DNA of 64,000 nt, taken from Parasponia andersonii (lineage: Eukaryota > Streptophyta > Magnoliopsida > Rosales > Cannabaceae). The translations under genes and the position numbers were made by a program. The notes beneath the pieces were generated by a model. It saw only the letters and a program-made list of their open reading frames with translations. It was not told the DNA's origin and did not search any database. Within the stretch, counting starts at the first letter, position 1. The number at the start of each line of letters is the position of its first letter. Positions 46,990 to 59,444 of the stretch are shown here, piece by piece. The stretch lies in assembly GCA_002914805.1 (NCBI GenBank), contig JXTB01000514.1, positions 225,934-289,933 of the forward strand. Reading direction: 5' to 3'.

Positions 46990-46994
46990 CTATG
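46990..46994. repeat. Copia-3 target-site duplication, left (CTATG)
   Basis: The five bases directly before the LTR (TGTTGGATAAATTGGCC) equal the five directly after the other LTR at 56,701-56,705. Confidence 0.95.
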
Positions 46995-48793
46995 TGTTGG
47001 ATAAATTGGCCTAACACTTAGGAAAGTCATGCATGCATGTAGATATAGAAAATACATAATCATATCATGAACGCAGTGAAAAAAATAGCGGATTTAGATT
47101 TTAAAATTTGACATAAAAATAGTTTTCATAACCATATAACACATGCATCATATACAGGATCATGTACAACATAAATCAAATCTAGATACAAAACCATAGA
47201 GATGAGATTAGGGTCTATCTCTTGTAGCGTGTTTCTCCTTGATCTCTTTACTGATGGTGATCAAATCTCTAACCCTAGATCTTCGTGTCTATACTCTTGC
47301 TCTTGGTTGATGAAGCGAGTGGGCACCAAGTCGAAACCTTCGTTGAAAAACGATCAAGAACACCTTCTTGATCCTACGGAACACCGGGACATAAAATGGG
47401 CCTGTGAGATAGTAGGAAACTTTTTCTCTTCTCTCTTTCTCAGCCTGGGCTGATTTTTCTCCCTCACTCCCTATGTCTATGCGTGTGACTCTCTTAGAGT
47501 TACTGCTTACTTTTTTTCTCTCATATATCTTATATATATGGGACTCAAAACTGCTAACCCTAGTCCAATTAGGATTGGACTTGTTCTCCAATTTGGGCTT
47601 TTGGTGTATTTTTATAAATATGTCCAACTCGTGAAACTTATTTATAAAAATACCAACTTCTGTATAGAATCATTATTTTACACAGTTTCATGAAACTAAT
47701 TTCACAAATACTACCAACCAATTAATGAACTTAATTGAGCTAGACAAGGGACCTAATGGATCCAAATAATCTAAGCTCCAATAATATGATAAATACATAA
47801 TAACTCTTATTATGGTATTTATATAAATATTATTAGTAAAGGGGACACTCCACTAAAGACTCAATATTGCACTCTTAGATTAAATGCAATGCCTTTTATA
47901 GAGATTTAATCAACTACCCTTAATTAACCGATCCATCTAGCATATTCTATATTACATATATAATCCCTATATAATGCCGTAGTTGGATAGGTGAAATTAT
48001 CTTAATACCCCTCCAACACCTATTTACCTTTAAATTATCATTTTTCTATCAAGGAATAATATTGTCGACAATTTTGTTCTCAATGGCTATTTAGACAAAA
48101 TTATCAACCAATTCACAAAGTGAATACTAAGATCTTAGATTTAATTATTCCATAAATCTTGAAAGAACCTAAAGTGGTATTAATGTATAGTGTCCTTAAC
48201 TATTTGGTGTTCCCATCAATTCATAAGCCATAACCTCCAATATACCAGAGTTCACCTCTAACTTCATAGAGGTTAGTCTTTTAACAAATCAAAGGGTTAT
48301 AACCCATGAAAGTAAGTCTACTCAAATATCAAGGATTAAGATTTATATGCTAAGAGCTAGTTTGTGATAATATAAAAATTAAGTTACGACACTCCAATTC
48401 TTTATATTACCTTGTCCAGTCTCATACACATAATTTGTTTATGTTGTATTAGTATTTCTATCAGAAGTTAGATACTTCAATGATTTGAGACATATCATTC
48501 CCGTTGAGATAGACAAACACTACAACCTAGTAAATAAAGTATTCTATCTTCATTTACAGATTGTAAACTACTTCATTTAGACTTAGATAAAGAAACAAGT
48601 CTCCCCATAATTAAGACTTAATCATGTTTGTTTCTTTATATATATATAAAGTCATGGAATCTTTTTCAGATGAATAAACTATTCAACTAAGATAGTTTAA
48701 TCTAGCAAATATCATAATTTCATATAAGAGATAGTTGTTTATACTCAAAAGGGTAAAATTGGAAATCTATTTTTTAGGGCAAAAATTCCAACA
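46995..48793 (-). repeat. Copia-3 3' LTR (1799 bp)
   Basis: On the minus strand begins TGTTGGAATTTTTGCCC and ends TTTATCCAACA. Collinear with 54,911-56,700, with scattered substitutions and small indels. Confidence 0.92.
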
Positions 48794-48810
48794 ATCTCCC
48801 ACTTGTCCAA
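48794..48810 (-). other. Copia-3 polypurine tract
   Basis: Minus strand GGACAAGTGGGAGATTG next to the 3' LTR, the same motif as in Copia-2. Confidence 0.85.
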
Positions 48811-48910
48811 AAAGCTGTTACTAAAAATAACATACTAAAAATTCCAAAATGTTCCAAATGACCAAAATTAATAAAAGCAAAAACTAAGTATTCAACTAAC
48901 AACTTAATGA

Positions 48911-49885
48911 CTAAGTAAAGCAATGAAGATCATAAGCTCTCTCTTCATCGTTTTCTTGACGAACTTCTCTCTCATCCTCTAGAAAGTCTCCACTTCTGCT
49001 GATAAAGATAGTATTCGTAGATTGTCTGTAAAGAATGTAGCCCTTTTCTTTCGTTGGATAGCCAAGCAGAAAATACTTTTCTGAATTCTTGTCAACTTCG
49101 TCTCCCATTTTCTTGGACGCATATACTTCGTAACCCTATACCTTTAGATGCTCTAGGCTCTCTACATAGCCCATCTACATCTGAAAATGTGTCGAAGTAA
49201 CTCTATCTGATGGAATGAAGTTGAGGATATACGAAGCTACCCTTAAAGCATAATTCTAGTATCTATAGGACAATAGCGACTCCTTTTACATCAGCTCTAT
49301 GGTTTGCTTGAGTCTGTTGTTAGACTTCTCAGCAGCTCCTATACGACTATGCTCATAGATAGTCGCATATTCATAAGGAATAGCAAGATTGGCTAATGTT
49401 GGCCTCAGCAGGTCTCGAAGAGAATCCATATCTTCATCTTTGGCTTAAATCTTGAACTTCTTGACCTTGGTGTCATATTGCATTCGTACCTTTCTGTTGA
49501 ACTCATGGAAAGCATCTGGGACTTCATCGTATCTCTTGAGAAAATAGACTTGACTGAAGTCCGAATATTCATCAACAAAGGTGATAAACAATGTATGCTT
49601 GTTGTAGGAAACTACCTCCATAGGTTGACAGATATGCACATGTACGCACTCTAAACATACCTCAGCTTTTTCATAACGAGTAATAAGAGGACGTTTGTAC
49701 TTTACAGGCTTCTTGTAATCCTCGCAGTCTATGTCGTTGCTCATGTCTACTTCAGGTAAGTGACCCAGCTCCATAAGTCTGTAAATTTCTGAGCATGGCA
49801 TGTGTCCAATCCACTTGTGCCAATCGATGGTGTTGCGCTCCTTCCTGATGTCATTCACCATCTTTTGGAGTGTAGTAATGCTCAT
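48911..49885 (-). pseudogene. Copia-3 integrase remnant
   Basis: Upper frame (49,885-49,445): gag-pre-integrase WHKWIGHMPCSEIYRLMELG, then core FITFVDEYSDFSQVYFLKRY. Next comes a stretch with stops (EKSNNRLKQTIELM; YILNFIPSDRVTST). Lower frame (49,108-48,911): MGDEVDKNSEKYFLLGYPTK, then EKGYILYRQSTNTIFISRSG, the integrase C-terminal region. It ends 100 bp before the polypurine tract; RT, which should follow, is absent. Confidence 0.85.
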
Positions 49886-49936
49886 AATTGAAGATGATAT
49901 ACTTTGTGGCTTTGGGATTAAGACATAAAGTCCATT

Positions 49937-50368
49937 CTACATTTCTCCCACACAGTACAATAGATTATTATAGAAGACTTTCACCTTCTTGTCAAACTCG
50001 AAGCAATAGCCTTCTTTAAAAATCTTCGATACCGAAAGAGCATTGAAACTAAATTTTGGTATATAATAGCAATCTTTCAAGATCATAGAGCTATCATTGA
50101 TCTTGAGGTAGGCATCGCTTATACTCTTTATTCGAACTCTTCGATTGTCTATCACTTCTGCATCATGACCAATATCATTTAATTGATTTGGTTCGATGGA
50201 CCATTTCTTATCGTTGCAGATATTGACACTAGATCCTGAGTCCACTAGCCAGAGATCTCTTCTATCTTCAGCAAAGAGTGATTTTCTTGGCCTTCTAAAC
50301 AACCTAACTACCAGAGAAGCTCCTGACTTCTTTTTAATAGAGGTATCCTCATGCTGATTATCGTTCAA
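49937..50368 (-). pseudogene. Copia-3 protease region
   Basis: A 143-codon frame. WLVDSGSSVNICNDKK holds the D-S-G active site. Further on, LKDCYYIPKFSFNALSVSKI and FYNNLLYCVGEM follow, as in other Copia proteins between protease and integrase. A Lys-rich start (IKKKSGASLVVRLFRRPRKS) precedes it. No gag domain can be recognised upstream. Confidence 0.8.
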
Positions 50369-50599
50369 ACTCTTGATGTCTCCATAAATGTTCTTGTTTT
50401 ACTCCTTGTACTGTATTCCTTTGTCTCTTTCCTCTTTCTGGAAACCTTGTCCATCCTGTGAAACAATATTTCCTCAAACTACAAAATAATAAGATTCCCA
50501 ATAAGACAAAAGTCATAAAATAAATCCAATTCATAATCGATTTTAATGAATTCAATCCACAATTAAATTCTGTAAGTTTAATTCTCAATTAAACACATA

Positions 50600-53500
50600 G
50601 GGAAAAATAATCGAATACAAATATCTTTGTTTCGATTTAATTTTGCAGTAAGATAATAAACGCTTCAACAAGGGTGTTCAATATCTTAAGTAAGATAATA
50701 AATACCTTAACAAGAGTATTAATTATCAGGAATGAACTTTAACAAAATCACCAACTCTTATGATTTATCAATCAAAGTAACTGATTTAAAATCAGTAGAC
50801 AATTCGTGCAAAATATTGGAGTACATTTAGAGTAAAATAAGAAAACATAAATGTTATGATATATAATTAAGCAAGAAGATTATGTATTATGCTCTTATTG
50901 GTCATTTAGAAACTAAGAATAAACTATGGACAAGTATGCAAATTATGATCCTCTTAGAACTCGACTAAGTTTGCTAGTTTATCTGAATATAAAAGAATTT
51001 AGAATACTTAACATTAAATCTATCAAGATAAAATGCTTGTGTAAGAATCCTTAATACTGTCACAAATATTCAAGGTATTTTAACTTACCATAGATCACAA
51101 ATTACCTACGAGTAATTACGTGAATCTACAAGTTAAATGTGAACAATTCACTTTAGACAAAAAGATAAATATCTCATATTCCAGTTTGCTAATTACCCTG
51201 TTTATCGGTCTATAGAATTACTAACATAGCTCCTATGGTAGGTTAATAGCATCCTATGTTGAGTGTGTAACCATCATTTCAATTCACAAGCTTTTTTAAA
51301 TAATACCGTCTTCTACGGGAAATCTATACGTAAAGTCTACTCGCAAATTTATCCTAAGAGACTCAATACCAGTATTACACAAATGAAAACCTACCTGCAG
51401 GAGCTCAGCAAGATTCTGAGGTGAGGTACATCTTTAGAACCATTGAACCAATGATGAAGACCATGGATATCTCATACCCGCTCCCACTCAATCTTTTAAA
51501 ATTTAGGAATCCTGATTTTACCCAGTTATCTAACTTATTTAGTAACCACAAAATTAATTATGTATATCCAATTATGTGAGTTAAAGAGAATGAGCTAATT
51601 TAAGACATTATGACATACCATAATAAACATGGTGCTATGATCAAAACAATTATTGTCTAAAGCTAAAGTACTAACACTACAATATTATACATCTCATGTA
51701 TATAAAATTAGACAATAAAAGCATATAGGATGTAACGATCAAATAAGAAAGTTTGTGGATTGTAAATCATTCAAGCAAAATTTTTCCAGAAGAAAATTCA
51801 ATTATTTAGTCAATAATCTTTCAACAAAAGATAAATAATTAAAATACTATATTTAAACCAAGTCATGTATTAAACATTAATTTTGAAAAATGGAATAAGA
51901 AACTTTAACCGCTAAATTATTCTACCAATAATTTTAAAGATTCTTAGTAATAGAATTTAATCTAATTAAATTCCAAATGCATTTATAAAAATAAGTAAAC
52001 AGTTATAAAAAAAATATTTTTGTATAAAAGTTTTACAAATAATTATAATTGCAAATAATGAATATAAATAATTTTATAAACATTCATTAATTTTCTCAAA
52101 ATTAATCCTTTCAAAATTAAAAAATGGTTTAAATCATTTTGGATTAAAATATCAAAATTTAAAATCCTCCCACTCAATATGACAATCATATCAAATGTAT
52201 TTTGTAAAAAAATATAATTATCTCATAATTATCAAAAGGCCTTTTATCACATAAAATAATACCATAATTATCTCATAATTAATAATATTTTATGACAAAT
52301 ATCACTGCACAAAATATTACCATAATTATCACATAATTATAATATATTATTAAACAACATTTTAATCTCGTTAAAATCAAGCTCTAATTTTCTTGTAAAT
52401 CATGAAAACAAATAATTATCCTTGTACTATTTTTAATTAACATAATTAATTTCATTAATTATTATTAATTATTAATCATATTAATAATTATTAAATAAAA
52501 AAATTAATCAAATTAATAATTATTAAATAATAATACGAAAAATTAATTAAATTCAATAATTAATGTTTTTCTAGTAAAACTTATTATCCTAAATGTAAGA
52601 ATTAAGTTCATAACTAATTATTGTTTAAATTTAAAAAATATCAAATATTTTTAAATTATTGACTTATTAAGATAATTTAAATAATTAGAAAATAAATCAC
52701 ATTTATTATCTAATTATTAATTAATTAAAGAATTAACTAATTTATCTAATCCAATCTTAATCTCATTAAGATATATTTTAATCTCATTAAGATACTATCT
52801 TAAACTCATTAAGATCTAAAACAGATAATAAAAGATAATTACTTTTAATTATAGAAATCCTATTTCTATAACTGTATCTAGAAAAGATTAATTGCAATAT
52901 TTTAAATTAGGAAATAATTAAAACTCTTTTAATTAATCCTAATTAATTAGAAACTTATAACTCATATAGTGTTTCTATATTTATCTAGTATTTATATCTA
53001 ATTATAATCAAATAATTCTAATAATTAAATAAAGATCGTATTTAAATTTAATTGTAATAGAAATATAATCATTATTAAATTTCTATTATGAATTAAAATT
53101 ATTTTAATTATAAAAGGGTATAACTTTTCTAATTAATTAATCATATTAATTAATTACCTAATTAATCTCATTAATTAGTTGTCTAATTAATCTCATTAAT
53201 TAGTAGAATTACTAATCTAATTAGTTTTCTTTAACAATATTTCAATTACTATTATTAGAATAGTTACTAGATAAATAGTTATTACAATTAACTATTGAAT
53301 ATTAATCTAATTAAATTCAAATAATTTCTATCCTAATTAATCTCATTAATAACAAATAATAATCTATGAATAGTAATTATTTAAATCTAATCTGATTAGA
53401 TTTAGTTTCGAATTAAATTCAAAAACTATATCTTAATGTAAATCAAATTTAAATTAAAGATAATTACTAAAATTAAATTATTCAAATTTAAACTATCATG

Positions 53501-54009
53501 ATTTATGGATAATTATCTAATCATATTTAATCTCATTAAATATCATATTAATTTGAATAGTTGATATTTATTTAAATTCAAAATTTAAATAAAACTGATA
53601 GGAAATCTTATCTGATTTCAAAAATTAGTAGATTTCCTATTCAAATTCAAATTAACTATTAGATTTATCAGAATAATTATCTAATCATATCTATTCTCAT
53701 TAAATATCTAATTAATTTGAATAATCATTATCTATTTAAATTCAAAATTCAAATAATAAAGATAATGTAAGATATCTTATCTAATTTCAAAAATTAGTAG
53801 ATCTCCTATTTAAATTCAAATTAACTTTTAGATAATATCCTATTTATCTAATTAATTCAAATTTAACATTATCCTAAAGTAAATCAAATTTAAAATAGAA
53901 TAAATCAAAAATAGATAACTATCCTAATCTAATTTGAATATTTTCCTATTTTAAAATTTGAATTCAAATTAAATAATTATCTAATTAATTAACTAATTAA
54001 TTAATTTAG
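50600..54009. other. Copia-3 internal AT-rich non-coding segment
   Basis: About 3.4 kb of extremely AT-rich DNA with no reading frame. Between 52,360 and 53,710 the phrase TTAATCTCATTAA and close variants recur many times, often followed by AT-rich inverted phrases such as TTAATTAG. Confidence 0.8.
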
Positions 54010-54590
54010 AAAAAATTGGTAGTGGCAGAAACACCACCACTGTCGATCTACTGGCCGTCATTGCCTGAAGGGGCGGCGAAAAAGCGGAGCAACAAGTGGT
54101 ATCGGGCTGGGCCGCCTAGCTACGGCACACAACAATGCCGTGTGTGCCAAGCGAGCTGGCCATGCGCATGGCGCACAAGGGATGCAGCAGCCCCATGCCC
54201 GGGCACTGCATGGGTCGTGCGCTAGCTGTGTGCATGGGCTGTTGGCCACACATGGGTCACGCCCATGCCCTACTGGCTGCGCATGGGCGACGTGTGGGCA
54301 TAGCACAAGCCGTGCATGGGACATGCACAGGCCGTGCACTGGTGGTGCGCGGGACACGCACATGCCGCGCACTGGTGGTGCATAGGCGTGCTACACTCTG
54401 GTGCGCACGGTGCACGGGCCACGCTCGAGCGTGCCGCGCATACAAGCCATACACGCAGGCCACGCTAGGCAGCCCGCGCGCAGGCCCTCCTCGCATGCGG
54501 CCTGCTTGTCCATGCCAGCGCCCAGCATCTGCGCATAGGCCGACCGCACAGATGAGCCACAAGCACAGGGCTAGGGCTAGCCGAAGATTT
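54010..54590. repeat. Copia-3 GC-rich island built on CATGGGC-like units
   Basis: Abrupt change to high GC. The core (54,160-54,420) repeats short units such as GCATGGGC, GGGCCGTGC and CATGCACAGG. All frames look like low-complexity translation, so I do not call a gene. It lies just inside the 5' LTR side, so it could be an RNA-structured leader. Confidence 0.75.
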
Positions 54591-54910
54591 TTTTTTTAAA
54601 ATGCTAAAAAATTTAAAACAGCATCAAAAAATTCCGGAAAAAATTCAGATTTTCAAACTCTTTGAAACAGTTCATGAATCTATCAACTATAAAATTCAAA
54701 AACACCCAAACCTAATTCTGCTAGAATCACAATCCACAATTTTTCTCACCATGTAGAAATCAATAGTATACGTAATTAAATATCGTTCATCACCATAAAT
54801 CATTTAACTATCATAAACAAAAAATTGCTCAAACTCAATCACATAACCTAGATATTCAATTCTAGATCAATATTATGCTATACATATGAACCAAAGCTCT
54901 TGATACCAAT
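54591..54910 (-). other. Copia-3 leader and primer-binding site
   Basis: Next to the LTR the minus strand reads AATTGGTATCAAGAGC, a tRNA-Met-type primer site. The remainder is AT-rich. Confidence 0.75.
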
Positions 54911-56700
54911 TGTTGGATAAATTGACCTAACACTTAGGAAAATCATGTATGCATGCAGATATGGAAAATATATGATCATATCATGAATGTAGTAGAAAAA
55001 ATAGTGGATTTAGGTTTTAAAATTTTACATGAAAATAGTTTTCACAACTATATAACACATGCATCATATATAGGATCATGTACAACATAAATCAAATCTA
55101 GATAAAAAAAAAATCCTAGAGAGTAGATTAGGGTTTACCTCTTGTAGTGTGTTTCTCCTTGATCTCCTTATTAATGGTGATCAGACCTCCAACCCTAGAT
55201 CTTCTTGTCTATGCTCTTGCTCTTAGTTGATGAAGCGAGTGGGCACCAAATCGAAACCTTCGTTGGAGAACGATCAAGAATACTTTCTTGATCCTATGGA
55301 ACACCGGGACGTGAAATGGGACTGTGAGATTGTAGGAAACTTTTTCTCTTCTCTCTTTCTCAGCCTTGGCCGATTTTTCTCCCTCTCTCCCTGTCTCTAT
55401 ATGTGTGACTCTCTTAGAGTCACTATGTTGTTTTTTTCACCATATATCTTATATATATGGGACCCAAAACTGCTAACCCTAGTCCAATTAGGATTGGGCT
55501 TGTTATCCTTTGGGATTTTGGTGTATTTTTATAAATATGTCCAACTCATGAAACTTATTTATAAAAATACCAACTTCTGCGTAGAATCATTATTTTACAC
55601 AGTTTTATGAAACTAATTTCACAAATACCACTAACCAATTAATGAGCTTAATTGAGCTAGACAAGGGACCTAATGGATCCAAATAATCTAAGCTCCAATA
55701 ATATGATAAATATATAGTAACTCTTATTATGATATTTATATAAATATTATTAATAAAGGGGACACTACCCAATACTGCACTCTTAGATTAAATGTCATGC
55801 CTTTTATAGAGATTTAATCAACTAATCTTGATTAACCGATCCATCTAGCATATTCTATACCACATATATAATCCTTATACATTGTCGTAGTTGGATACGT
55901 GAAAGTACCATAATACCCCTCCAACACCTATTTATCTTTAAGTTACCATTTTCTATCAAGGAATAATGTTGTCGATAATTTTGTTCTTAATGGCCATTTA
56001 GACAAAATTATCAACCAATCACAAAGTGAATACTAAGATTTTAGATTTAATTTTTCCATGAATCTTGAAAGAACCTAAAGTGACATTAATGTATAGTATC
56101 CTTAACTATTTGGTATTCCCATCAATTCATAAGCCATAACCTCCAATATGCCAGAGTTCACCTCTAACTTCATAGAGGTTAGTCTTTTAACAAATCAAAA
56201 GGCTATAACCCATGAAAGCAAATCTAGTCAAACATCAAGGATTAAGATTTATATGCTAAGAGCTAGTTTGTGATAATATAAAAATTAAGTTATGGCACTC
56301 CAATTCTTTATATTACCTGGTCCAATTTCATACACATAATTTGTTTATGTTGTATTAGTATTTCTATCAGAAGTCAGATACTTCATGATTTGAGACACAT
56401 CATTCCCGTTGAGATAGACAAACACTACAACCTATAGTAAATAAAGTATTCCATCTTCATTTACAGATTATAAACTACTTCATTTAGACTTAGATAAAGA
56501 AACAAGTCTCCCTATAATTAACACTTAATCATGTTTGTTTCTTTATACACATATAAAGTCATGGAATCTTTTTCAGATGAATAAACTATTTAGCTAAGAT
56601 AGTTTAATCTAGCAAATATCATAATTTCATATAAGAGATAGTTGTTTATACTCAAAAGTGTAAAATTAGAAATCTACTTTTTAGGGCAAAAATCCCAACA
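54911..56700 (-). repeat. Copia-3 5' LTR (1790 bp)
   Basis: Starts on the minus strand TGTTGGGATTTTTGCCC and ends TTTATCCAACA. Followed outside by the CTATG target duplication. Confidence 0.92.
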
Positions 56701-56705
56701 CTATG
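56701..56705. repeat. Copia-3 target-site duplication, right (CTATG)
   Basis: Identical to 46,990-46,994. Confidence 0.95.
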
Positions 56706-57224
56706 CAAACGTTCATTTAGAAGGGTTGGCATTTTGGATTGATGAATTTCTAAAATTTCTAAAAATCTTAGGATTTTCTCCTCGCTTCATACCTTAGCAT
56801 ATCATATTACGCTATATCCCTCCTCGAACAAAAAAAAAAAAACTAAGCAAAATGACCATAGTTCAATGTGGTATATTACTATTTATTCTATTTTGACATA
56901 GAACTTTTGAAAAATGAATATTGAGTTCGTATCATTCACACTCGTTATTTTTCATGTGACCTCACCTATCCTAATGCTTAAAACTTGTTTAAATTTATGG
57001 ATTCGAATCACAATAGTATGCTGATCGGTCATTTTGGTGATTGACTACTTAATTAAATTATGTGCTTATCTTATCATGTGATATATATATTTAATTCTGT
57101 TTTACAGGAATATAAAAATTATGATAAATATAGCCCCACACCTATGTGCGAGCAAAACATTACAAGATAAATGAGACAAACCCATATTTGTTCAGTAATT
57201 TATAAGGTTAGTTAAAAAAAACTA
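56706..57224 (+). other. Gypsy-2 spacer after pol, right part
   Basis: Continuation of the interrupted spacer. AT-rich, no reading frame. Confidence 0.55.
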
Positions 57225-59444
57225 TCTACTTTGCAGATGTACCCTCCTAGCAGCCTCCTCCACAGCCTTGTCCACCTTCCAACTCTCAACGAGTTTGAAT
57301 ATATTCTACCAAGAAAGGAAAAGTCAAACCCTGGGTTCTCGCAATAGATGTTATATACGATAGTGGAAATGGCGATGTTGCTGGCTTTGTCCTTAAACTC
57401 TTTGCCTTTAGTAGCCTTGAACTCTTTGACGGCCTTACGACCTGCCTCCTTTAGAGCACCTAAGTGCTAAGAGATGGTGCTTTCAAGCTCTTTCACTCGC
57501 TCCTCGAGCTACTACGTCTCTAGGTTATCCTTGGCCAAAGCCTCCTGCAGCTGGTTCTTATCAAACTCGAAGTTATTTTTTTCTTCTTCGTGAGTCTTTT
57601 TCAGGACCTCACATGATTGGGACATCTCTGTGACCTTTTCTTCCTTATCCATGCACTTGAGGACAAGGTCATACATGAGAACAATAGCTATTATAGTATG
57701 AAAATAAAGATGTTAGTAAAAGAAAGGATGTCGCATATGTGAACAAAGAAGATGGTACTTACATTTGCTAGCATTCACATTATAGCACTGAATGCGATCT
57801 TAGGAGGCCTCCAATTCATCATTTCCTAGCCTTCTACTGAGATAAAGCGATCAATAATAGCCGCATTTAAGTTGGCCTTTTGAAGGAGTTGGCGAAGAAG
57901 CGCGAGTAGCTCTTCGTCCTTATCAACTTGGCTTGAGGGAGCCTCAAAGGAGCCCCGAAGGAAGATGAAACGGGTTGTCTATTCAGCTGATCTAGGTGTG
58001 CTATCTCTACTGTTTGAGGAAGAGGAGGTGAGCTTAAAGAGATGTCATCAAAGGCGACCTTCCTTTACTTTGAAGAGTCAGTCTTTTCTTTGCCCTTTGA
58101 TGGGGGAGTGTTTTCTAGGGTCCTCGATTTTGATCGAGAACCTAGTGTAGATAGTAGTGCTCACAAACCATTGTCCATTCTTATCCTATCGGCAGAGTGA
58201 TATTACAGTTAGTATACGAGGATTAAAACATAAGAACAAAAAGAACTACTTTTACCTTCAGTGGCTGGAGGTGTCGGGGTTGGCTGTTCTTGTTGATAAG
58301 TGATGGGCTGCCACACTTTTCGCTTCTTTGACTTTGAAGAAAAAGCATTGCCTTTTTGCTTCTTCGAGTTGGCAGTCCCTGATGACAAAGGCACTTTTCG
58401 CTTCTTAGAACTTGATGTTTGCTTCTTCTTTGGAATGGGAGATCTCCTAGGATGGTTTGCAGATGATGAGAGGCTCACACCCTATGGAAAGAGGTCAGAT
58501 GCAAGCAAGTTCTCAGTTGTTCTTAAGATCTTCCAGTTGAATTCTTCTTCAAGGAGTGAGTTGATCTTACTAGCTCGAAGAAGTTGTTCAGAGTTCAGTG
58601 CAAGTCGCTCGTCCCTATTAACTATGAAAAAGGTATCTCTTAGTACAAGTGAATGCAATGTTTTATATACTATACTAGTATGGTAAATACTTACTAGCAA
58701 GTTGGAGAAATCCGTTATTGGCATATTCGAAGTGGAAAAAGCCATCTTTATACTTACCTATATTATTTCTAACATTTGAGATGGTCTTCGTATCGAAACT
58801 GACCATTTGCAAGCATAGTAAAAGCCAACATCAGAAGGGTTCGACTTTACATTGTAGAACCATGTGAACTCTTCTAGAATGGGGGTTTCTAGTTTATGTT
58901 TATGGTATAATATATATAATACTACCATATATCTATATGTGTTGGGAGTTAGTTAAAATGGGATGACACCGTAGTAGTCAATGATTGACTTGATGTAAAT
59001 GTGAAGAGGGAGGTGAATCCCAGCTTGCATCAAAGTATCAGTAAATGCTGCATATTGGAGTGGAGGAGTGTTAAGGCAGTTGAACTTGGTTGGAGTAAGG
59101 ATCTTCAATTCTTGATCGAGGTTATACTGCTTCTTTAATTTCTCGATCTTTGCTTATGTGCAATTATATTTAATGTCACCGTATGACCAATTACCTTCCA
59201 CATATTGATGACCAAATATGTATTTGGGTGCATCTCTAATATATTGAGGGCACTGGTCTTCTGGGAGGTCTGCTATGTGAGGACTTCTTCGCCTAATCCC
59301 AATTATCGCAACTTCAGGTTCGAGGTCCCTCTTAATGTAATCGTCTAAATTAATGGACTCAGAAATCGTTGAGGGTTCCGATTCTCCATAGAATGCATTC
59401 CCCTCCCTAAAATCTTCATTACTAGATATCTGAAAAAGAAACAT
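57225..59444 (-). pseudogene. Antisense ORF of the TAT-type element Gypsy-2
   Basis: A minus-strand gene-like region between pol and the 3' LTR. The first part (to 59,154) reads SSNEDFREGNAFYGES, INLDDYIKRDLEPEVAII; then FNCLNTPPLQYAAFTDTLMQ, GIHLPLHIYIKSIIDYYGVI, KDGFFHFEYANNGF. The middle (58,745-58,209) has NRDERLALNSEQLLRASKIN and a basic segment with SSKKRKVPLSS and SKSKKRKVWQP, nuclear-localisation-like. The end (57,700-57,225) has coiled-coil-like NQLQEALAKDNLE and LEERVKELE. A TTTCTTTTTCAG acceptor just before the first part suggests introns. The layout fits the antisense ORFs known in TAT elements; their function is unknown. Stops show it is dead here. Confidence 0.65.

Larger units (their letters stand above)
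46995..56700 (-). mobile_element. Copia-3: complete but RT-less Copia-type insertion in Gypsy-2
   Basis: Two similar LTRs (46,995-48,793 and 54,911-56,700), both TGTTGG...CCAACA, a tRNA-Met-type primer site, a polypurine tract and the CTATG target duplication. The internal 6.1 kb has protease and integrase remnants (48,911-50,368) but no recognisable RT or RNase H; the integrase end runs almost into the polypurine tract. The rest is a very AT-rich segment (50,600-54,010) and a GC-rich island (54,010-54,590). It looks like a non-autonomous element mobilised by a complete relative. Confidence 0.9.

Noticed and set aside
52000..54000. Possible centromeric-type satellite in the AT-rich segment
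   Set aside because: No constant repeat period; the segment lies inside a transposon with defined LTRs.
54016..54599. Several ORFs of 69-154 codons on both strands in the GC island
   Set aside because: All six frames are open because of composition; translations are low-complexity and none matches a known family.
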